A stretch of DNA of 64,000 nucleotides from Hordeum vulgare subsp. vulgare (taxonomy: Eukaryota; Streptophyta; Magnoliopsida; Poales; Poaceae), in assembly GCF_904849725.1 (NCBI RefSeq), contig NC_058521.1, positions 555,540,176 to 555,604,175 on the forward strand. Reading direction: 5' to 3'. Within the stretch, counting starts at the first letter, position 1. The number at the start of each line of letters is the position of its first letter. Below are positions 11,629-22,393 of the stretch, piece after piece. The position numbers and the translations under genes are program-made. Below the pieces are notes generated by a model, which was given only the letters and a program-made list of their open reading frames with translations, ran no database searches and was not told the origin of the DNA.

Positions 11629-14600
11629 CACGCGCAGTTTGGAGGTTGGCTCCGGGCGGACATGTGTCGGAGGAAGCTGCATGGAGAAGAGGCGGGTAGT
11701 TGGAGGGGAAGAGGAAGAGGATCAGGAGGCGTAAAACCCTTTGGGAGCAGCAAATCACAGGAGAGGTCTGGGAGTGGGAGTGATAGTCTCTCTTGGCGAA
11801 AGGATAACTCAAGAAGTACGGAGAGAAAGCAAGTGGACACGGAGAAGGGAGAGGAGGTTACCAGTCCGGCCAAACAACGAGCACCAGATGCAAGGGAGCA
11901 AGGAAATCCCAAGCGGTTGCTGATGGTTGAACAGGAGGGAATGGCATTGCTGAATAATGAATCGGATCCAGCCAATGACTCCCATACTTTTGAACTAGTC
12001 ACCAGCAAACCCACTCGGGAAGGAATGGAGAAGTGCACCACTATGATCCGAGGCAGCCTCGATGAGGAAGGAACGGCAAAAACAGAGTCACAACAGGAGG
12101 GTTCGGCTGCAAGTGAGGAAGAGGGGAGAAAGTCCAAAGGAGCTGGGCAGCGGAGGTTCAAACGAATAGAAAGGGAAAGTAGGGTGGGCAAAGGAGGGAA
12201 TCGAAACACTGGTATCCAGGTAGGGGCTAAGCGTTCCAAGGAAAGGAGCGTGGAGGAATTGGAGGCAAAAAGGGGGCGAATGGACCTTTGCGAAGTGGCG
12301 GACAGGGAGAAGGAGGAAGCTATAGACACAATGCAACACTTGATCTCATCGGCCGGGCTGTTGGAGCAGCCCCGCCGAACGCAATGAAAATCGTCGGCTG
12401 GAACTGCCGGGGGCTCGGGAATGGCCCGACAGTTCAAAGTCTCCTCGAATTGGGGAGAATGGAGGATCCCGACATTCTTTTCCTGTCTGAAACAAAGCTA
12501 ACGGAGAAAGAGTTGGAGAAGTTCAAATGGAAGTTAGGCCTGAGTAATATGGTTGCTTGGAGCTCGGTGGGGAGGAGTAGAGGTATTGCGCTTTTCTGGA
12601 GGAAGGAGGTGAAGGTGGCCCTCAGGTCTTATGGTAGACGTCACATTGACGTGGATGTCACAGAAGATACAGGTGGAGTATGGAGGCTCACGGGGGTTTA
12701 CGGAGAGTCGGTTGCGGAGCGCAAAACTGAAATCTGGCGCACAATTCGACTGCTGGGGCAACCACATCAACCCGGGAGACCTTGGATGTGTTTTGGGGAC
12801 TTCAACGAGATCCTCTTGGATGGAGAGAAGGTGGGAGGGGGTCGTAGATCCCAGACATGTATGAATAGATTTCGTCAGACCCTAGATGATGCAGGGTTGT
12901 GTGACGTGGGGTATATTGGAGACAAATTCACGTGGAGAAACCATAGTAAGGAATTGCATTCGTACATCTGCGAGAGGTTGGATCGAGTCACATCAAATAC
13001 CGATTGGTGTGAGAGATTCCCAGGCTTCTCCGTGTTGAGTGCGCGACCTCGCCACTCAGATCATCGCCCGCTGGTTGTCAATACAGTGGGTGATGAAGGT
13101 CGAAAAGAAGGAGGAGGAGACCGAGGTTTCAGGTTTGAAGCTTGGTGGCTGCAGGAGGAAGGGTGTGCTGATGCTATCAAGGAAGTGTGGGACGAAGTGA
13201 AAGCGGAAGGATGTAGCGTTGTGCAAATTATGCGGAAGGTGGCGAACAGGATGCGCACATGGCACAAGGAGGAGGTAGGGGAGCTGGCAGGGAGGCTCAA
13301 GAAGGCCCGGGCAGACCTGGAGAAGTGTATGTGTGCACAGTTTCTGAGTCCAAAATTCGGGAGGAGGGGAGGTTAAGGGGTGTAGTGCATGATTTAGAGG
13401 AGAAGAAGAATACAAAAGCGAAGCAGAGATCCCATGTTGCATGGCTTAAAGATGGCAATAGAAACACAAGTTACTTTATGACGGTGGCTACAGCAAGGAG
13501 GAAGAAGAACAAGATCAAGGGGCTAAGGCGGGAGGATGGAACGGTAGTGAAGGAGGGAGAGGAATTCACTAAGTATGTGTGCTCCTTTTTTCAGGAATTG
13601 TTCACCTCAAATATGGGGGCCGCTTGGCTGATCTCCTGGGTACGGTGCAACCGCGCGTTACAGAAGCGATGAAGAACCTCATGAGTGCGAAATTCACAAG
13701 GAAGAAGATCAAAGCAGCGCTTGACCACATTGGTGATCTGAAGGCCCCTGGTCCAGATGGGATGCCATCTGTCGTCTACAAGAAGAACTGGCCTCTAATG
13801 GGAGACCAGGTTGTGGAGGAGGTGTTAACTGTTCTGAACGGAGGTGATATACCAGAAGGGTGGAATGACATTGTCATTGTCCTAATCCCCAAGGTTAAAA
13901 ATCCAAGCAGGATCAAGGACTTGCGCCCCATCAGCTTGTGCAATGTGATATACAAACTGGTGTCTAAGTTCATTGCGAACATAATGAAGTTGATCCTTCC
14001 AGAGATCATATCTGATAACCAGAGTGCATTCGTCCCAGGCAGGCTCATTACAGACAATGTGTTTGTTAGAGCATATATCTCCATATGTGGTTTTGGTACT
14101 TGATGAGAATTCCTATGGACTAATGGTTGCCTTAAGTTACATTTATAGGATTTGTCCATAGGCACTTCTTGAAGTCCATCTGTTGGGTTCAAGGAGTTTA
14201 TATGATGACCAAGGTGGTATTCAAGGTATTATCCAAAGAATGGTCATAGAGACACATGGTTGATCAAGATCTCAGACAAAGGGTAAATCAAGATGATCAA
14301 CACACAAAGCGTACAAGATGTACTGAGAGGGATCAAGTGATCCCATGGTATGGTAAGCATTGTCCATTACGTGTTTGTGTACTAACCCATGGTCTTCGTG
14401 AGAGTTCTATGTGGGGGTTAGGTGTGTTTCCATGGGCTTGCATCAAAGGGAAGATCTCATACAACCCATGAAGTATGACATCAAGTTGTGATCGTCATCA
14501 AGATTGCGATGTGCAAGTTCAAGTGGATCAGCACGAAGATATCATGCTTGAAGCTTGTCGTCCATTGTGGTGGCAATGGACTTGTGAAGATATGCTGAAG

Positions 14601-15126
14601 AGTGGCTCACCCATAGTGAGTATGGGGGAGCAATCAATTAGTCTTCATCAAGCCAACGCAATCAAGAAAGGTGGTCCATCTTGAGGAAGCCAAGATCATC
14701 ATCATCTAGCTCAAGAGGACGAGGTGCAAGGTATAGGTTTGCCCTTGATAGGTTTTCTGTTTAGGATAGATTGCTATACTATCAAGGGGGGCTCTCAAGT
14801 GAGTAGCTTGATCGTATCGTTCGTTGAGAGCTCAAACCATTTGCATCCTTGCATCATACTTCTTGGTTCTTGTTTGGTGTTTCTCTTTGTGAGTTTTAGA
14901 GCTTATGGTCATCTTCGTGACAAGCTCGAGTTCATCGAAGACGGAGTCCATATGCATCTACTATGATGTTTTCGATGTTGGAGTTTTTGCCAGTTCTTCA
15001 TTCATAGAGAACTCACATCTCTATATCATTGGCATTTTCATATCTGCATGGTCGTCCTGAATCCAACAAGCTTGGGTTTGCTCGATTCGGAGCTCGTATG
15101 CGAAAGTTATGGCTGTTTCAGTGGCG

Positions 15127-15361
15127 AGCGGTAGTACCGCTGGACCTAGCGGTAGTACCGCTGGCTGGCGGTAGTACCGCCCCTGGTCAGCGGTAGTACC
15201 GCTCCAGGAGCTAAGTACCGCCTGCCTAGCGGTTGTTCGTGGACGGACCTTTTTGCGAAGACTTTCTTAGCGGTGGTAGTGCATTTGCACTACCAGGGGC
15301 CCAGCGGTAGTACCGCTGGAGTGCCAGCGGTAGTACCGCTGCAGCCAGCGGTAGTACCGCT
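15127..15361 (+). repeat. Array of AGCGGTAGTACCGCT near-palindromes in the solo LTR
   Basis: At least six exact or near copies of this 15-mer occur, in two clusters (15127-15204 and 15302-15361). Between them lies a perfect hairpin, GGTAGTGCA / TGCACTACC, at 15274-15293. Each unit is self-complementary except for its middle base. The array ends about 48 nt before the TATA box. Confidence 0.85.
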
Positions 15362-15408
15362 GGAGCTCGGGCAGAGAGTGGGGGTAACGTTCTGATTCCT
15401 TCCCCCAC

Positions 15409-15417
15409 TATATAAAG
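15409..15417 (+). promoter_or_regulatory. Predicted TATA box of the solo LTR
   Basis: TATATAAAG is a near-consensus plant TATA box, placed right after the palindrome array and followed by a C/T-rich leader. It probably marks the U3/R boundary about 30 nt downstream. Confidence 0.6.
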
Positions 15418-18400
15418 GGGGTCTTCTTCCCCCTTGGCCTCATCTATCCGTTGAGCTCTTGTTCTACCTCCATTGTTGACATTCTTAGAGCTTGCTTACT
15501 CTCAATCCCTCCAATGATTCCAACTTGTTCTTGAGGGAAAAGAGAGAGGAGATCTAGATCCACATCTCCACCAATCACATTCTCCTCTATGTGAGGGGAA
15601 CCCCTTGGATCTTGATCTTGGAGTTCTTTGTGAGCTCCTTGTTCTTCCTCTCATATTTCTCCATAGCTTTCGTTGTTGTGGAGGGATTTGAGTGTGAGGG
15701 ACTTGACCACTTCGTGTGTTCTTGCCATTGCATTAGTTGCATCAGTTTGAGTTCTCCACGATGATACGTGGAAGTGAAGTTTGAGAAGCTTATTACCTTT
15801 GGTACTTAGTACCCTAGATATTGTTCTTCGTGGATGCTTTGGCGTCCTAGAAGCTTGGTGGTGTCTCGGAGCTCAATCATTGTGGCGTGAAGCTCCGGGC
15901 AAGCGTTGGGGTCTCCAATTAGGTTGTGGAGATTGCCCCGAGCAATTTGTACGGGTACCGGTAACCGCCCCCAAGGGTTGCCACGTGTACGGGTTCGGTG
16001 ACCGCCCTCAAGGGTCCCTTAGTGGAATCACGGCATCTTGCATTGTGCGAGGGCGTGAGGAGATTACGGTGGCCTTAGTGGCATCTTGGGGAGCATTGTG
16101 CCTCCACACCGCTCTAACGGAGATTAGCATCCGCAAGGGTGTGAACTTCGGGATACATCATCGTCTCCCCGTGCCTCGGTTATCTCTTACCCGGACCCTT
16201 TACTTATGCACTTTACTTTGTGATAGACATATTGTTTATTGTAATATATCTTGCTATCACTTAGTTGTTTATCTTGCTTAGCATAAGTTGTTGGTGCACA
16301 TAGGTGAGCCTAGTTGTTTGTAGGTTTTGTGCTTGACATATTAAACGTTAGTTTTATTCCGCATTTGTTCATGCCTAAACCTTAATTATTTTAAAGCGCC
16401 TATTCACCCCCCTCTAGGCGACATCCACGTCCTTTCAGTGTTGATATCATATGAGATCTCAGACTTCCTGCTACACAAGACAAAGGGGAGAGAAGGGTAT
16501 GCGGCAGTCAAGGCTGACATGAGTAAAGCGTACGATCGAGGCGAATGGAGCTTCTTGGAGGCCATGCTTCTCAGATTGGGATTCGAAGTGAGGGTTGTAC
16601 AGCTCATTATGCAATGTGTTACCATGGTTAGATATCAAATTAAAGTCAATGGAGGCCTAACAGAGCAATTTAGCCCGACCAGAGGTTTACGCCAGGGGGG
16701 TCCTTTGTCGCCGTATTTATTTGTCATCTGTGTGGAGGGCCTATCGGCGTTAATCCAAGATGCGGAACGGTCAGGGCGATTGAGTGGAGTCAAAATCTGC
16801 AGCACGGCGCCGACTGTGTCCCACTTGTTCTTTGCCGATGATTCAGTCCTGCTCATGAAGGCCGACCGGAGAGAAGCCGAAGTGTTGAAGGCTGTTCTGG
16901 ACTTGTATGAGAGCTGCTCGGGGCAATGCATCAACACGGAGAAATCTGTTGTTATGTTTAGTCCTAACACCAAGGAGGAGGTGCGCACGACAGTGAAGGA
17001 TGCGTTAGGGATCCAAAGTGAGAATTGGAATGAGAAGTACCTGGGTTTACCGGTACATGTGGGACGCTCAAGGAGGAAAGCATTCGCGTACATCAAAGGG
17101 GCTGTCGCAGGGACAGTGTATGGCTGGAAGGAGAAGCTCATCGCAAAGCCAGGCAAAGAAATCTTGGTTAAGGCCGTCGCGCAAGCAATTCCGACATACG
17201 CTATGTCTTGCTTCTACCTCACAAAGGCCTTTTGCGAGGAACTCAGCTCGTTACTAGGGAGATACTGGTGGAGCCAACAGGACAAGGAGGACACCATCCA
17301 CTGAATTTGCTGGGAGAAACTTACAAAACTGAAACACCAAGGAGGGCTGGGATTCTGGGATATGGACAGCTTCAACACGGCCATGTTGTCGAGGCAGATT
17401 TGGAGGCTAGTTCAGTACCCAGAAACGCTATGTGCCAGGGTGCTGAAGGCCCGGTACTTCCCCAACACACACGTCCTTGAAGCTATCCCGAAACCGGGCA
17501 TCTCTTATTCATGGCGAAGCCTGTGCATGGATTGGAACTTATCAAGGAGGGCTACATGTGGCATATTGGGGATGGCGAGAATGTCAATATCTGGAGGGAT
17601 CCCTGGATTCCGAGACCATGGTCGATACGGGTGGTTACACCTAGGCGCGGAAACCTCCTGGAGCAGGTGCGTGATCTTATTGACCCGACCACGGGATCAT
17701 GGGATGAGAGACTCGTCCGTGAAACATTCTGGCAAGAGGACGCCCGGTATATCCTGCAAATTCCTCTGAGAGAATGGGTACCGGATTTTGTGGCCTGGCA
17801 GTATGATAGCAAGGGTGTTCATTCAGTTAAGAGCGCGTACAGACTGCAGGTAAAACTGGGCAAATCGATGGAACAATGGGATGTGGGTTCTAGCTCTGCA
17901 GGCGCGGCCATCAACCAACGAGCTGATGATTCCGGGACCCGGCTGTGGAAATTGAAGGGACCGAGGAATATCCAAATGTTCCACTTGGAGGCTGAAGCAT
18001 GAGTCCCTAGCGTTTCGCTTGAATCTCAAGAAGAGGGGAATTCCCATGGAGGACACGAAATGCCTATTCTGTGGCAGGGCGGATGAGGACGGGGGGCACC
18101 TTTTCATTAAGTGCAAGTACTCCAAGGCGGTCTGGCGAGAGCTCGAGCTAGAGTAGGAAAGGAGGGTTTTGCAAGACATCCCATCTGTGCATCACGCACT
18201 TGATTACATCTGGAGTCTCAGCGAGAGTAAGAGGATGCATATTCTTACATTCTGGTGGCTATGGTGGTCTAACCGCAATAAGCTCAGGGAAGGAGAACTC
18301 CCGTAGTCGGCGGAGGCGGTGGCACGAAGGACAAGAGCTAATGTCATGCAATATGAGCAGATCTACACCTCGCCGAATCCTGGGAAGGTTGCTCAAAGGT

Positions 18401-18930
18401 GGCGCCAGCCCCGTGAAAACATGGTCAAGATCAACACGGATGGCTCATTTGTTCCGGGGCAGGAAGGCTCGGGCTGGGGTGTGGTTGCACGTGATGCGGC
18501 TGGGGAGGTCATTGCTGCGAGAGCGGGTCGGCAAGCTCATGTGTAGGACGCCTTCGCGTCTGAACTTTACGCCCTTGCACATGCGATATCACTTGCTGCT
18601 GATCTTGGCTTGGTGCGAGTTATATTTGAGACTGATAGCTCGCTGCTCATGGAGGCAATGGACTTTGCTCGTGTAGATGCATCTGCATATGCTGCGGTGA
18701 TTAAGGACCTGAAGTTTCAGCTCAAGATTTGGTTTTCTGCGCATGAAATCACGGTGTGTAGGCGGGAGGCAAACTCGGTAGCGCACCAGCTAGCTAGCAT
18801 TGGCCGCATGTATGCTCCTAACCACTTTGAGGAGTGGGAAAACCTTGTACCTGCCCAAGTGGCAGTTTGTGTCGAGGGGCTTACCCTCACATTGTTTAAG
18901 TTAATGAGTATTGTGTTACCCTAAAAAAAA

Positions 18931-19181
18931 TTAAAATTTGTAGGAACACTTCCTGAGGCATTTGTTCGCATGCATTAATCTCAAAGTGGTGATACATGGC
19001 AATCGGTCTTTGTTTTTATGCAACCCTCCGAGGAAATGACATAAATGTTACCTCGCATACACCATTTCAAGAAAACGATCCCATGTGTAGCATTATTTGT
19101 TTGACGCTTCTTACAAAACACATTTTTTTAGAAGGAACGTTCTCTGATGCGTTCGTTCGTTCGCATGCATCAATCTTAAAG
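18931..19181. repeat. Diverged direct repeat flanking the LINE and a Mutator MITE
   Basis: About 100 bp at 18940-19040 (TTCGCATGCATTAATCTCAAA, GTGGTGATACATGGCAATC and flanks) recurs at about 19127-19181. The second copy continues after the MITE at 19800-19850, giving a period near 188 bp when the MITE is removed. The left flank of the LINE (388-405, GTTTGACGTTCCTTGC) matches 19097-19115. The LINE therefore seems to have landed inside a small tandem repeat. No gene is seen here. Confidence 0.55.
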
Positions 19182-19799
19182 GGGCAGTGCTCTGCGCCGG
19201 CGCACCGATCGAAACTTTTGATCGGCCGCGCGCGGGCCGCACGATCCATCAACTCCCGCGCGTCCGCACCATTGGATCTTCATGCAACATTTTTTCTCCC
19301 GATGCAGCAAAATTTCCCGTGATGAAGGATTTTTTTCAACGGTCGCAACAAAAAATAAAATTTGTACCAAAAAAATATCTACGTGATCGTAGCAAAAAAA
19401 CGAATCTGATGGTGCGTGGTAGCAAAAGTCAAACGCCGGTTGTAACAAATATCTACGTGAACGTGTATGCAACTTTTTTAGTGAACGGTTGCAGCAAAAA
19501 ATGATGCCGGTTGTAGCAAAAATTAACACGGTTGTAGCAAAAATAAAAAACATCGATTGTAACGAAAAATCCGACGAACTGGAGTTGCAACCAAACGTAT
19601 ATGCAGCCTTTTTACTGAACAAATGTAGTAAAAAAATGCTTGCAGCAAATATGACGCTGATTGCAATAAATTTAGACAAAAAATGTTGCATCCACTGACC
19701 AGCGAAGCGCGCGCGTGCGAAAAATATAGCATGAACCGCGCGCGCGAGGGAGCGACCGGTGCGTCAGTTCAGCCGGCGCGCCGTATGGAAATGTTTCCC
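19182..19799. mobile_element. Mutator-type non-autonomous element with 9-bp target duplication
   Basis: This 618-bp element is flanked by ATCTTAAAG (19173-19181) and ATCTCAAAG (19800-19808). The ends are GC-rich and roughly inverted (GCGCCGGCGCACCGATCG on the left, CGACCGGTGCG and GCCGGCGCG on the right). The interior repeats a degenerate GGTTGTAGCAAAAA word about every 25-40 bp. There is no coding capacity. The same site without the element is seen in the neighbouring repeat at 18975-18985. Confidence 0.75.
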
Positions 19800-19902
19800 A
19801 TCTCAAAGTGGTGACACATGGCAATCAACATTCGTTCTTATGCAGCCCTAAGAGCGAATGGAATGCTACACACATATGATCATTTGCTTGGCTGGGGATG
19901 TT

Positions 19903-20637
19903 GTACGCGAGTGAAAGTACATATGCTTCCTTGGTGGTTTTGATATTTCATGACAACATACATTGTCTCTTGGACCAACACTTTTACCTAGATATTTCAG
20001 GATTAGTCCATGAAGAGCTTTGGCTAAAGGCTTATGTGGAGATGCCCCTTGATGCAAGAAAGGAATAGGATTGGGTCAAGCTTCAAGCTAGAAGACTCTT
20101 CATTTTATATTTGTGAGAAATCACTTTTGAGTCCATAGGAAAGCCAATACTATTAAAAGGTGGTGAGGTAGTAAAATGAACTGATTTCTCAAAGTGATCA
20201 AAGTTAGTCACCAAAATACTCAGTCATTTTTCCTACATAACCATTTTGTCCATTTTCACGTACTCAAATTCGGTGTCACCAACTTTCATATTTCGAACCC
20301 ACCGAGTTTGACCTCAGATAAAAACCCTAGCCATTCCCACCAAATCGGTACAACCGAATCCATATCGGTGCTACCGAGTTTGGGTGACCAACTTTCTGTT
20401 GCCTCGGTACAAAGAATCAGAATTTCCGAGTTTGAGTATCGGTGCCACCGAGTTTGGCCATCTGACCATTAGCTACATTTTCGGTGCCACTGAGTTGTGT
20501 ATATCGGTCCCACCAAGATTTAAAAGTTATTGCCTTTTGTGTGAGTCGATACCATCGAGTTTATGAATTTGCTATCACCGAGTTTGCCACTTTAGGTGTA
20601 ACGGTTGGATTTTGTGTGCTGCCTATATATACCCCTG
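19903..20637 (+). mobile_element. LTR fragment with ACCGAGTTT repeat array and TATA box
   Basis: This looks like the 5' half of an LTR. A leader of unique sequence is followed at about 20265-20590 by a dozen degenerate copies of TCGGTGCCACCGAGTTT, and then by TATATATA at 20624-20631. The left limit is approximate. It is cut off at about 20637 by another LTR piece. There is no coding sequence. The array-then-TATA layout resembles the solo LTR at 14064-16437. Confidence 0.6.
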
Positions 20638-20957
20638 ATGGGGAACATAGTAATTTCAAAAAAAATCCTACGTCACACAAGGATCTATCTTTGGAGAAAC
20701 CAGCAACGAGCAAAGGAGTAGAGCATCTTCATACCTTTGAAGATCGCTAAGCGGAAGCGTTGCTAGAACGCGGTTGATGGAGTCATACTCGCAGCGATTC
20801 AGATCGCGATGGATTCCAATCTATGCACCGAACAACGATGCCTCCGCGTTCAACACACGTGCAGCCCGGTGACGTCTCCAACGCCTTGATCCAACAAGGA
20901 GGGATGAGAGGTTGAGGGAGAGCTCCGGCAACACGATGGCGTGGTGACGGTACGCTA
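20638..20957 (+). mobile_element. LTR fragment, start of another family
   Basis: It begins with a decayed GGGGAACATAGTAATTTC, the well-known start of a Triticeae LTR family that opens TGTTGGGGAACGTAG. It runs about 320 bp before the next element starts. There is no coding content. The family name is not assigned. Confidence 0.5.
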
Positions 20958-22356
20958 AAAGGGGGTTGTCAATCCATTCAGAGTTATTTGCAAGGATGAG
21001 ATCTGATAGAGATAGATATAAAAGATTGTGGAAACAAAAGTAAATAAATTACAACAAGTTATTTTTGGTATTTTGGTTTATAGATCTGAAAGTATAATAT
21101 GGAAAGTAGACCCGGGGCCATAGGTTTCACTAGAGGCTTCTCTCATAAAGGAAAATAATACGGTGGGTGAACAAATTACTGTCGAGCAATTGATAGAAAA
21201 GCGAATAATTATGAAGATATCCAAGACAATGATTATGCATATAGGCATCACGTCCGTGTCAAGTAGACCGAAATGATTCTGCATCTACTACTATTACTCC
21301 ACACATCGACCGACTCCTGCCTTCATCTAGAGTATTAAGTTCATGAAGAATAGAGTAACGCATTAAGTAAGATGACATGATGTAAAGGGATAAACTCAAG
21401 CAATATGATGAAAACCCCATTTTTTTTATCCTCGATGGCAACAATACAATACGTGTCTCGCTACCCCTACAGTGTCACTGGGTGAGGACACCACAAAATT
21501 GAACCCAAAACTAAGCACTTCTCCCATTGCAAAATTTACCAATCTAGTTGGTGAAATCAAACCAATAACTCGAAGAGGCTTGCTAAGATATGAAACCATA
21601 CATATAAGAATTCAGAAGAGATCAAATAATATTCATAGATAATCTGAACACAAACTCATAATTCATCGGATCTCGACAAAACACACCGCAAAAGAGTTTT
21701 ACATCAGATAGATCTCCATGAAGATCATAAAGAACATGGTATTGAAGTTCAAATAGAGAGAATAAGCCATATAGATACTAACTATGGACCCGTAGGTCTG
21801 TGATGAACTACTCACGCATCATCGGAGGGGCAATGGAGTTGATGTAGATGCCCTTTGTGATCAATCCCTCCTCCGGCAGATTATCGGAAAAGGCTCCCAG
21901 ATTGGATCTCATGGGAGCAAAGGCTCTCGGCGGCGGAAAAGTATTTTCGTGGCTTCCTATTGCAATGGGGGAATATTTGGGAATTTATAGGCCAAAGAAT
22001 AGGGTTAGGAGACCTGCAGGGGACCCACAAGCCAGGGGGCGCGACCCCCCTAGGGCGCGCCTTGCAAGCTTGTGGCCTCCCGGCAGGTGTCCTGCCCCCT
22101 ATTCCAAGTCTTTTGGGTTTCTTTTGGTCCAAGAAAAATCATTCCGGAGATTTTATTCCGTTTGAACTCCGTTTAATATTCCTTATCTGCAATACTCAAA
22201 AACATGGAAAAAACAGAAACTGGCACTAGGCTCTAGATTAATAGGTTAGTCCCAAAAATAATACAAAACAACATATTAATGCATATACAACATCCAAAAC
22301 AGACAATATAATAGCATGGAATAATAAAAAATTATAGATACATTGAAGACGTATCA
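20958..22356 (-). mobile_element. LTR remnant A, Sabrina/WHAM-like family, reverse orientation
   Basis: On the minus strand it starts TGATACGTCTTCAATG at 22356 and runs to a truncation near 20958 (GATTGACAACCCCC). It carries the nested hairpin CCACAAGC (22025-22032) / GCTTGTGG (22068-22075) with an inner GGCGCG / CGCGCC stem. The minus-strand TATAAAT at 21983-21989 lies 36 nt beyond the hairpin. It has many point changes and is old. No internal region is attached. Confidence 0.7.
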
Positions 22357-22393
22357 TTCCCAACCGGGAATAAAGCCCCGTTCTCCACTAGTG
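22357..22393. mobile_element. CACTA-type terminal fragment
   Basis: Thirty-seven bases between two LTR remnants, ending in the inverted CACTAGTGGAGAACGGGGC terminus with CCAACCGGGAATAAAG. Only the end of the element survives. Confidence 0.5.

Larger units (their letters stand above)
678..12387 (+). pseudogene. LINE ORF1 (nucleic-acid binding protein), split by a Gypsy insertion
   Basis: The two parts are 678-1402 and 11634-12387. The likely start is the ATG at 678. A TGA at 711-713 stops it early, and reading is then open from 714. The first part matches the DUF4283-type ORF1 domain and ends with a CCHC zinc knuckle (CYVCGLVGHSEKTC) at about 1339-1380. The Gypsy element then interrupts a codon. 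After it, the same frame continues with the QFGGWLRA motif that normally follows the knuckle in plant LINE ORF1, then a charged, low-complexity tail to the TGA at 12385-12387. ORF1 proteins bind the element RNA. The premature stop and the insertion make this copy non-functional. Confidence 0.8.
14064..16437 (+). mobile_element. Solo LTR with exact 5-bp target duplication
   Basis: A 2374-bp TG...CA unit is flanked by GTGTT on both sides (14059-14063 and 16438-16442), inside the LINE RT domain. Removing it and one GTGTT restores the LINE frame (DNVLISYE). It contains an array of short palindromes and a clear TATA box but no coding or primer site, so it is a solo LTR left by LTR-LTR recombination. 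The family is common in Triticeae genomes, but I cannot name it with confidence. Confidence 0.9.
12384..18924 (+). pseudogene. LINE ORF2 (endonuclease / reverse transcriptase / RNase H), decayed
   Basis: ORF2 starts at the ATG at 12384, which overlaps the ORF1 stop in an ATGA. The N-terminus (KIVGWNCRGLG) is the start of an apurinic-type endonuclease; SETKL, GDFNE and SDHRPL are further endonuclease motifs. Reverse transcriptase follows (KAPGPDG, DLRPISLCNV, SAFVPGR). A solo LTR interrupts it at 14064-16437, after which GLRQGGPLSPYLF and the catalytic FADD at about 16833-16845 appear. A zf-RVT cysteine/histidine segment lies at about 18060-18120 and an RNase H domain (INTDGS) at about 18430-18880. 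Frameshifts occur near 13345, 13620 and 17520; stops occur at 17302-17304, about 18154 and 18544. The order of domains is that of plant L1 elements with a terminal RNase H. Confidence 0.85.
415..18930 (+). mobile_element. L1-type LINE (non-LTR retrotransposon), nested by two insertions
   Basis: Once the Gypsy element (1403-11628) and the solo LTR (14064-16437) are removed, about 5.9 kb of one element remains. It has a GC-rich 5' leader, ORF1 with a CCHC zinc knuckle, ORF2 with endonuclease, reverse transcriptase, zinc-binding and RNase H parts, and a short A-rich tail at about 18923-18935. Both reading frames resume exactly across the inserts. ORF2 has several frameshifts and stops, so the copy is dead. 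The 5' boundary near 415 is approximate. No clean target duplication was found, but the flanks resemble a downstream repeat at 19095-19181, which supports these limits. Confidence 0.85.

Noticed and set aside
11662..12387. A separate host gene encoding a charged protein
   Set aside because: It is the second half of LINE ORF1; the frame and motif join exactly with 678-1402 once the Gypsy element is removed.
15127..15361. Regularly repeated near-palindromes that might recall a CRISPR array
   Set aside because: Spacing is irregular, there are no unique spacers of constant length, and the array is inside a plant LTR.
15781..16281. A 166-codon frame in the solo LTR
   Set aside because: It lies in the R/U5 part of an LTR, has no domain, and is an expected chance frame in GC-rich DNA.
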